Origin: Desulfamplus sp.
Lineage (GTDB): Bacteria > Desulfobacterota > Desulfobacteria > Desulfobacterales > Desulfobacteraceae
Length of the DNA stretch: 11,651 bases
Reading direction: 5' to 3'
NCBI GenBank assembly: GCA_015232935.1
Contig: JADFYT010000048.1
Location: 1-11,651, forward strand
Within the stretch, counting starts at the first letter, position 1. Every line of letters starts with the position of its first letter. Below the pieces are notes generated by a model. The model was given only the letters and a program-made list of their open reading frames with translations, did no database searches and was not told the origin of the DNA. Positions 6,682 through 11,651 of this stretch are shown here, piece after piece. The position numbers and the translations under genes were made by a program.

Positions 6682-7884
6682 ATGGAAACTTTGGTTCAAG
6701 ATGATATGAAAGGAGAGTCTGCCATAGAGGATATACCCATTTTGCAGGTAATGCACCTGATAAAACACTTTCCTGTTCATGGGGGGATTTTTCTTCGGAA
6801 GCAGGGTGTTGTCCATGCAGTTGATGATGTCTCTTTTGATGTGAGAAAGGGGCAGACTCTGGGGTTGGTGGGCGAATCAGGATGCGGAAAGACCACGCTT
6901 GGCCGGTGCATTATGGGATTGTACCCGCTGTCTGGCGGCAGTGTAAAGCTTCATGGCCAGAATATAACCGGTGCAACGGGAAAAAAGCTAAAATCCTTCC
7001 GCCTCAGGATGCAGATGATTTTTCAGGATCCTTTTGAGTCATTGAACAGCCGTCATACAGTCGGGGAGATTCTTGAGGAGAAATATATTATTCACAATCG
7101 GTTGAGTAATGATATTAGAGGTTCAGGTAACAGCTCCTCACGCAGACGAGAGATTGTAAAACTATTAGATCGGGTGGGGCTTTCCGAACAGGCCATTACA
7201 AGGTTTCCGCATGAGTTCAGCGGAGGCCAGCGTCAGCGTATAGGCATTGCAAGGGCAATAAGCCTTGAACCGGAAGTGCTGATTTGTGATGAGCCGGTCT
7301 CTGCCCTTGATGTCTCTGTTCAGTCCCAGATACTAAATCTTATGCTGACACTACAGAAGGATATGGGGCTTACATCTGTGTTTATCTCTCACGACCTTGC
7401 GGTTGTACGCCATGTATCTGACCATATTGCAGTTATGTATCTTGGAAAGATCGTGGAGATGGCCGATGCCGGGAAAATATACGACCATCCGATGCACCCC
7501 TATACAAAGGCTCTTCTGTCTGCCGTTCCTGTAGCTGACCCCAAGTCCACCAGAGAGAGAATTATTCTCAAAGGAGAGGTGCCATCTCCTCTTAATCCGC
7601 CTGAAGGATGCAGATTTCACACCCGTTGCGAATATGTGATGGATATCTGCAAGCATCAGGAGCCGCGGCTTGAACCTTCTGAGGCTGTGATTCTCAAATA
7701 TTCGTCAGAGTTATTAAATTCTGACAATGAATCATTGAACGTTGTTAAGGATTCATTGGATGCTGTTAAAGATTCACTGGATATAGTTAAAGAGTCGCTG
7801 AAATATACTGGAAATTCTAATTCTAATTCTACCCATCATCTGGTGGCCTGTCATCTTTACCATGAAAAGGAGGTAAAAAGATGA
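6682..7884 (+). CDS. Peptide ABC transporter ATPase, DppF/OppF type
   Basis: This 400-residue ATPase is the likely partner of the DppD-type subunit. Motifs are Walker A GESGCGKT (64-71), Q-loop Q115 in FQDPFESLN, signature FSGGQ (179-183), Walker B VLICDEP (199-205) and switch His H237, then HPYTKALLSAVP (272-283) in the family extension. The presumed [4Fe-4S] ligands are C310, C316, C323 and C390. The last two are 67 residues apart, against 18 in the DppD-type paralogue. The extra sequence (about 335-385) includes four seven-residue repeats and an Asn-Ser run, so the protein is longer than the usual 320-350 residues. The ATG at 6682 follows AAGGG by a single base, too close for ideal initiation; GGTGAG at 6665 is better placed but weak. 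In-frame stop TAG 6673-6675 excludes an earlier start. The 3' end overlaps the aldo/keto reductase remnant by ATGA. Confidence 0.92.
   Translation: METLVQDDMKGESAIEDIPILQVMHLIKHFPVHGGIFLRKQGVVHAVDDVSFDVRKGQTLGLVGESGCGKTTLGRCIMGLYPLSGGSVKLHGQNITGATGKKLKSFRLRMQMIFQDPFESLNSRHTVGEILEEKYIIHNRLSNDIRGSGNSSSRRREIVKLLDRVGLSEQAITRFPHEFSGGQRQRIGIARAISLEPEVLICDEPVSALDVSVQSQILNLMLTLQKDMGLTSVFISHDLAVVRHVSDHIAVMYLGKIVEMADAGKIYDHPMHPYTKALLSAVPVADPKSTRERIILKGEVPSPLNPPEGCRFHTRCEYVMDICKHQEPRLEPSEAVILKYSSELLNSDNESLNVVKDSLDAVKDSLDIVKESLKYTGNSNSNSTHHLVACHLYHEKEVKR
7723..7830 (+). repeat. Heptad and hexamer repeats inside the DppF-type gene
   Basis: Four 21-base units (7723-7806) encode DNESLNV, VKDSLDA, VKDSLDI and VKESLKY. 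Shortly after, AATTCT occurs three times without change (7813-7830), encoding (Asn-Ser)3. The heptads have leucine and valine/isoleucine at regular spacing and could form a short amphipathic helix or coiled coil. The repeats stay in frame with the ATPase. Confidence 0.92.
7866..7874 (+). promoter_or_regulatory. Ribosome binding site of the aldo/keto reductase remnant
   Basis: AAAGGAGGT lies six bases before ATG 7881, inside the last codons of the DppF-type gene. It is a near-perfect anti-16S match, so the dead gene once had strong, coupled translation and probably still drives a short peptide. Confidence 0.8.
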
Positions 7885-8156
7885 TCGAATCAAGAAATCC
7901 TGGCAACACAGGACAAAAAGTGTCAATTGTAGGGTTGGGCGGTGAAGGAGTTCTTCGTACCAGTGGCAGAAACAGCGAAGCACAGGATGTACTATCTTGA
8001 CCTGTGGCAGATTCACGATATGCTGTCCGATGTCCGCTGACACCGGTTTCGGAAGCTGAAAAACTAAAGGTTCTGTCAACACTGGAACCCTATGCAAAGA
8101 AACTGGCATTCTATAGAGGTACCTATTATAGACTTCCAGAAAAGTCTTTTGGTTAG
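7881..8156 (+). pseudogene. Aldo/keto reductase, internally deleted and frameshifted
   Basis: Three fragments in different frames resemble one aldo/keto reductase. The first (7881-8000, 39 codons to TGA) contains VSIVGLGGEGVLRTSGR, the N-terminal strand and glycine-rich turn of the fold. The second (about 7978-8040, another frame) contains YYLDLWQIHD, the strand carrying the family's (L)DLxQxHD motif, which normally lies about 110 residues into the protein. The third (8001-8156, a third frame) carries PVSEAEKLKVLSTLEPYAKK followed by LAFYRG. It could be the C-terminal end and is the weakest of the three assignments. About 70 residues are missing between fragments one and two, and most of the barrel between two and three, including the catalytic Tyr and Lys. 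A complete enzyme would reduce carbonyl compounds with NAD(P)H. The start codon overlaps the DppF-type stop, so this was the last gene of the transporter unit. Confidence 0.78.
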
Positions 8157-8221
8157 ACAGACCCTTTGCAAGTCAACTAGTGTCCTATTAGAGATAAAAA
8201 GATTGAATTTTGAACTATATC
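8157..8221. other. Convergent gap before trpS
   Basis: This 65-base, AT-rich gap separates two converging gene sets. I looked for a bidirectional hairpin with flanking T-runs and saw only a weak 5-base stem (GACTT/AAGTC at about 8131-8146, inside the preceding remnant). Confidence 0.5.
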
Positions 8222-9229
8222 TTAGAACAGCGAATCTATCCCCACAGCTTTCCGTATTTTTTCGAGAAACGGGACAGAATACTCTCTTGCCCTCATGGCA
8301 CCCTGTTTCAAGATGGCATCCAGGTCACCCGGAGCTTCAATAAGCCTGCTGTATATATCTCTTGGTTCCTTGAGTATTTCGTTGAGGTATTCAAAAAGCT
8401 CCTGTTTCATGACTCCCCATGCAATGCCATTGCGGTATCTTTTCTCCATTGCCTTTACCTCGTCCGCCTTTGCAAATGCTTTGTATATGGCAAACAGGGT
8501 GCAGGTTTGAGGATCTTTTGGCTCTTCCGGTGCAAGTGAATTTGTTGTGATTTTCATTATCAGCTTGCGAAGTTTTTTCTCGGATTCAAACAGAGGAATG
8601 GTATTGTTGTAGCTTTTGCTCATCTTTCTGCCATCAAGCCCTGCAAGAACAGCACTTTTTTCATCCACAACAGCCTCCGGAAGGATAAAGTGCTCTCCAT
8701 ACTGGTTGTTGAACCTGCCTGCAATATCTCTTGTCATCTCGATATGCTGAATCTGATCCTTGCCGACCGGCACTTTTCTTGCGTTGAACATAAGAATGTC
8801 AGCCGCCATCAATACTGGATAACAGAAAAGCCCCATTGTGACATCCTTGTCAGGATCGTTTTGCTCTGTCTCATTATAGTCAACAGCCGCTTTATATGCA
8901 TGTGCCCGGTTCATCAGTCCTTTTGATGTCATGCAGGTGAGAATCCATGTAAGTTCAGGTATTTCAGGAATGTCAGTCTGGCGGTAAAATATTGATTTTT
9001 CAGTGTCAAGTCCCATTGCAATCCATGTGGCAGCAACTTCAAGAGCGGATTGACGTATTCTTGCCGGATCCTGGCACTTGATAATAGCGTGGTAATCGGC
9101 AAGAAAGTAATAAGATGTTTTGTTCTCTTCTTTGCTTGATTCAATTGCGGGCCGTATAGCTCCTACATAATTTCCAAGATGAGGAGTGCCTGTTGTTGTA
9201 ATTCCTGTTAAGATATCTGCATTTTTCAT
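8222..9229 (-). CDS. trpS: Tryptophanyl-tRNA synthetase
   Basis: This 335-residue class I aminoacyl-tRNA synthetase charges tRNA-Trp with tryptophan in the cytoplasm using ATP. The HIGH-type signature is TPHLGN (15-20), and the second signature is KMSKS (202-206) within LDGRKMSKSYNN. Between them are the TrpRS-specific YPVLMAADILMF (137-148) and VPVGKDQIQHIEMTRDIA (153-170). The protein is full length, beginning MKNADILTGITTTG, with the ATP-binding loop at its very start. Its ATG (9229-9227) lies 18 bases after the stop of the nucleotidyltransferase fusion; the nearest purine-rich site (GAGGA) overlaps that stop and is somewhat far from the ATG. Both genes serve tRNA function and are probably cotranscribed. 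Nothing suggests a trp-controlled leader here. Confidence 0.97.
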   Translation of the reverse strand: MKNADILTGITTTGTPHLGNYVGAIRPAIESSKEENKTSYYFLADYHAIIKCQDPARIRQSALEVAATWIAMGLDTEKSIFYRQTDIPEIPELTWILTCMTSKGLMNRAHAYKAAVDYNETEQNDPDKDVTMGLFCYPVLMAADILMFNARKVPVGKDQIQHIEMTRDIAGRFNNQYGEHFILPEAVVDEKSAVLAGLDGRKMSKSYNNTIPLFESEKKLRKLIMKITTNSLAPEEPKDPQTCTLFAIYKAFAKADEVKAMEKRYRNGIAWGVMKQELFEYLNEILKEPRDIYSRLIEAPGDLDAILKQGAMRAREYSVPFLEKIRKAVGIDSLF

Positions 9230-9230
9230 A

Positions 9231-9242
9231 TTGAATATTCAA
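9231..9242. repeat. 12-base perfect palindrome between trpS and the upstream gene
   Basis: TTGAATATTCAA fills most of the 18-base gap. It is too AT-rich to make a stable hairpin and is followed by no T-run, so I do not call it a terminator. A protein-binding site or chance are equally possible. Confidence 0.4.
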
Positions 9243-9247
9243 AATCC

Positions 9248-11651
9248 TCAATTTCCGTTGTTATGTTTGTTTTTGGAGATGCCCGCCTCTTTGGTTATAG
9301 CTTTTACAAAGGCAAGCTCCTCTTCTCTTGTATTTACTATCCCGTCAAGTTTTGCATCAAGTACAGCCTGTATAATATTTTTATATTCAGGTCCTGGCTT
9401 TAAGCCTATCTTAATAAGATCTCTGCCCCTGATAGAAACCTTGACATCTTTAAGTTGAGTGTAGAAAAAGGAGATCGCCTTTCTTGCGTCCTCTTTTTTT
9501 GCTGTGGCCATCATATAAAGGACAAGTTCTGTTTTAAATATAGAAAGAAGGTTGCAAAGGTCGCTGTTTTTAAACGGCAGGCTCTTTTCCGCTATATTTT
9601 TTTCAGCAGTTGGTGGGTTTTTTTCCGGCAGGGGATTTTCAGACATGCTTTTTTCCGCAATGCTTTTCTCAAGAAGATAGAGCCTGTCATCAGCTCTGAG
9701 CCTGTCACGCAGAACTATGCTCGCCTGGCGCGGGGGCAACTGAAATTTATTGCATATATCCTCACATGTTCTTATATGCAAACGCTTCATCATAACCATG
9801 AAATAGACAGACCACCTCAAGTATTCCACATCAAGATAGAGAAGGTCATGCCAGGCCAAGGTCTTTTTGACAGATGCCAGAAGATTGAGAGTCTCCTTTT
9901 CTATGGAAAATTCAGGATGAATAACCCTGTCCAGCTGATATTCCCTGATACACTCTATAGCGGTTATTGGGTTTTCCTCCTCCAGAATCTGCTTTATCTC
10001 GGAAAAAACCCTTGAGCCGCTCAAGTTTTTGAAAAAATCGAGTTTAATGGCATTTTTGATAAGGCTTAAAGTGAGCTTGCCTATTGAAAAACCAAAACGG
10101 TTGGCAAATCTTATTGCCCTGAATACCCGTGTGGGATCCTCGACAAAACTTAGATTATGGATAATCCGGATTGTTTTGTCCTTGAGATCTCTTTGTGCGC
10201 CAAAAAAATCAATCAAAGTTCCAAATCCATCCATATTTAAACGGATCGCCAGAGTGTTTATGGTAAAGTCACGGCGGAACAGATCGAGTTTTATTGAACT
10301 CATCTCCACGGTTGGAAGAGCCGCGGGGTAATTGTAGTACTCAAGCCGAGCTGATGCCACGTCAATTTTAAATCCACAGGGCAGAATAACCATTGCCGTC
10401 CCAAATTCAGGATGGGTATTGCACCTGCCCTGTTTCATTGCGGCAAGTTGTCTTGCAAAGGTAATTCCGTCACCTTCGACAACAATATCGATATCATAGC
10501 TTTCCCTGTATAAAAGAAGGTCCCTTACAAATCCTCCAACTACGAAAATGCCCAACCCTATCTGGTCACCGGCTCTGCCAATGTCCTTTAAAAGATCAAG
10601 AATTGTGGGCTCAAGCCGCTCTCTGAGAAAAGGTTCAATATTTCTCTTTCTGGCATGACGGATAGCCTTCTCCTCTCTGCTGTCAGCGGCAATCCGGTTG
10701 TTTTTTCCGTATGAGAGCAAAAAATTGAAAAGATCTGTGCGGGTTATCACCCCGATAACCTCTCCGTTACGTATAACCGGCAGGATTCGCTGTTTTCCTT
10801 CAACTATCTTGTTTTGTATTTCAAGAATATCTGCGTCCGGAGATATGGCTGACACCTCTGTTGACATATATTCCCTGACCGGAAGGTGATCCAGATTGTG
10901 ATAAAGCACCTTTTCAATAACCTGTCGTGAAATATAGCCTGCCAGATTGTGAGTGTTTCCCTCTGAAACCAGAAGGGCGTTTATATTGTACCTTGTCATG
11001 ACCCTGCTTGCTTTTTTGCATGGAACCATGGCATCAATTATTATTGGCGGAGACGACATAAGTTCCAGAACCATTTGTCTCGCACGCACTTTTTCTCTTA
11101 TTACGCCAAGAACCTCCTGTTCTACCTGGGCCAATGTTTTGTCCGTAATTTTAGCTGATGCCGCATAGGCATGTCCTCCGCCTCCCAAAGCTGACAGTAT
11201 CTGTCCGACATCTGCCTCATCAATTCGGCTTCTTGCCACAATAGTTATTTTGCTTTCCATAAGGACAATGGCAAAGAAGACATTGATATCTTCAATTTTT
11301 ACAACCTTCTGAACAATGGATGCAAGATCAGAAATATATGAAGGAGAGGATATTGTTGATATGTGAATATCAAAGCCGTTAATTCTGTGGCATGTGATTT
11401 CATTTAGAAGCGCATTGAGCCATGTGACCTGATCTGTACTGATTTCACGGGTAATCAGGCTTGAAATTGTATTGATAGATGCCCCGCGGGAGACAAGAAA
11501 GCCCGCCTCTAAAAAATCTGATTCAGTAGTTGATGAGTAGGTAAATGATCCGGTATCTTCATAAATACCCAATGCCATGACAGTTGCCTCATCAGGAGTA
11601 ATGGCAATTTTTTTTTCTCTAAGAAGCCTGCTTAAAATAGTAACGGTTGCA
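9248..11651 (-). CDS. DHH-CBS-CBS-tRNA nucleotidyltransferase/poly(A) polymerase fusion (5' end outside window)
   Basis: The open frame continues to the right edge without a stop, so the start and part of the DHH domain lie outside; about 800 residues are visible. Numbers below count from the Met at 11578. DHH-family sequence (TPDEATV before it, ALGIYEDTGSFTYSSTT at 2-18) leads to the DHHA1 motif GGGGHAYAAS (132-141). Two CBS domains follow (about 175-292). The class II nucleotidyltransferase core has GGFVRD (348-353), catalytic D362 and D364 in DIDIVVEGD, RRDFTINTLA (435-444) and EDPTRVFRAIRFANRFGF (480-497), then a helical C-terminal part. The core adds CCA, or only CC or A, to tRNA 3' ends, or makes poly(A); some Deltaproteobacteria split CC- and A-adding between two enzymes, so the specificity is left open. 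CBS domains often bind adenine nucleotides, and DHH/DHHA1 proteins are phosphoesterases of the nanoRNase type. A Lys/Glu/Pro-rich repeat stretch (636-670) interrupts the C-terminal part. Confidence 0.93.
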   Translation of the reverse strand, partial: ATVTILSRLLREKKIAITPDEATVMALGIYEDTGSFTYSSTTESDFLEAGFLVSRGASINTISSLITREISTDQVTWLNALLNEITCHRINGFDIHISTISSPSYISDLASIVQKVVKIEDINVFFAIVLMESKITIVARSRIDEADVGQILSALGGGGHAYAASAKITDKTLAQVEQEVLGVIREKVRARQMVLELMSSPPIIIDAMVPCKKASRVMTRYNINALLVSEGNTHNLAGYISRQVIEKVLYHNLDHLPVREYMSTEVSAISPDADILEIQNKIVEGKQRILPVIRNGEVIGVITRTDLFNFLLSYGKNNRIAADSREEKAIRHARKRNIEPFLRERLEPTILDLLKDIGRAGDQIGLGIFVVGGFVRDLLLYRESYDIDIVVEGDGITFARQLAAMKQGRCNTHPEFGTAMVILPCGFKIDVASARLEYYNYPAALPTVEMSSIKLDLFRRDFTINTLAIRLNMDGFGTLIDFFGAQRDLKDKTIRIIHNLSFVEDPTRVFRAIRFANRFGFSIGKLTLSLIKNAIKLDFFKNLSGSRVFSEIKQILEEENPITAIECIREYQLDRVIHPEFSIEKETLNLLASVKKTLAWHDLLYLDVEYLRWSVYFMVMMKRLHIRTCEDICNKFQLPPRQASIVLRDRLRADDRLYLLEKSIAEKSMSENPLPEKNPPTAEKNIAEKSLPFKNSDLCNLLSIFKTELVLYMMATAKKEDARKAISFFYTQLKDVKVSIRGRDLIKIGLKPGPEYKNIIQAVLDAKLDGIVNTREEELAFVKAITKEAGISKNKHNNGN
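9569..9673 (-). repeat. Low-complexity AEKS-type repeat in the nucleotidyltransferase
   Basis: On the minus strand this stretch encodes about 35 residues built from degenerate EKS/EKN and ENP units (AEKSMSE, PEKNPP, AEKNIAEKSL). It is polar and probably disordered, and it separates two helical segments of the C-terminal domain. The reading frame is preserved. Confidence 0.8.

Noticed and set aside
8157..8221. Possible insertion-sequence end (TAGTGTCC followed by an AT-rich run)
   Set aside because: Only a vague resemblance, with no transposase fragment, partner end or target duplication in view.
9455..10015. 186-codon plus-strand open frame
   Set aside because: It is antisense to the conserved nucleotidyltransferase and has an unnatural Cys/Phe-rich composition with no recognisable domain.
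1..11651. CRISPR arrays, toxin-antitoxin pairs, phage defence or secondary-metabolite systems
   Set aside because: No spaced direct repeats of CRISPR type, no small paired genes and no relevant protein families were seen in any frame.

Overview
The window looks like a chromosomal segment of a Gram-negative Deltaproteobacterium (Desulfobacterota, probably the Desulfobacterales). The basis is the DHH-CBS-CBS-nucleotidyltransferase fusion, the receiver-HDOD protein, the EcsC-family protein, the Dpp/Yej-type peptide transporter genes and moderately AT-rich coding sequence. This placement rests on gene content and style, not on a marker gene.

Layout, left to right. Positions 1-263 hold no gene I can recognise, only a Fur-box-like palindrome. 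Positions 264-398 (minus strand) are the last 45 codons of a glycerophosphodiester phosphodiesterase whose front part is missing. Its broken end overlaps the first codons of a plus-strand Nudix gene (393-1142). Next on the plus strand come a receiver-HDOD signalling protein (1195-2463), an EcsC-family protein (2538-3350), a large family-5 solute-binding lipoprotein (3382-5460) and two peptide-transporter ATPases (5457-6467 and 6682-7884). An aldo/keto reductase reduced to fragments follows (7881-8156). Convergent on the minus strand are trpS (8222-9229) and, upstream of it in transcription, a DHH-CBS-tRNA nucleotidyltransferase fusion (9248 to beyond the right edge). These two are probably cotranscribed and both serve tRNA function.

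How the genes work together. The lipoprotein and both ATPases are parts of one ABC importer for peptides or similar solutes, but no permease genes lie between or beside them, so the membrane subunits must be elsewhere or lost. The lipoprotein overlaps the first ATPase by ATGA, and the second ATPase overlaps the ruined aldo/keto reductase the same way. The 214-base gap between the two ATPases therefore stands out; it contains a 22-base inverted repeat.

The most striking feature is decay and small-scale duplication rather than a new enzymatic system. There are two gene remnants and a 35-base tandem duplication that supplies a downstream gene's ribosome binding site. Three unrelated proteins also carry low-complexity or repeat-built segments. 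One of these lies between the third and fourth cysteines of the presumed iron-sulphur cluster of an ABC ATPase. I found no convincing undescribed multi-gene system, CRISPR array, complete insertion sequence, tRNA or rRNA.
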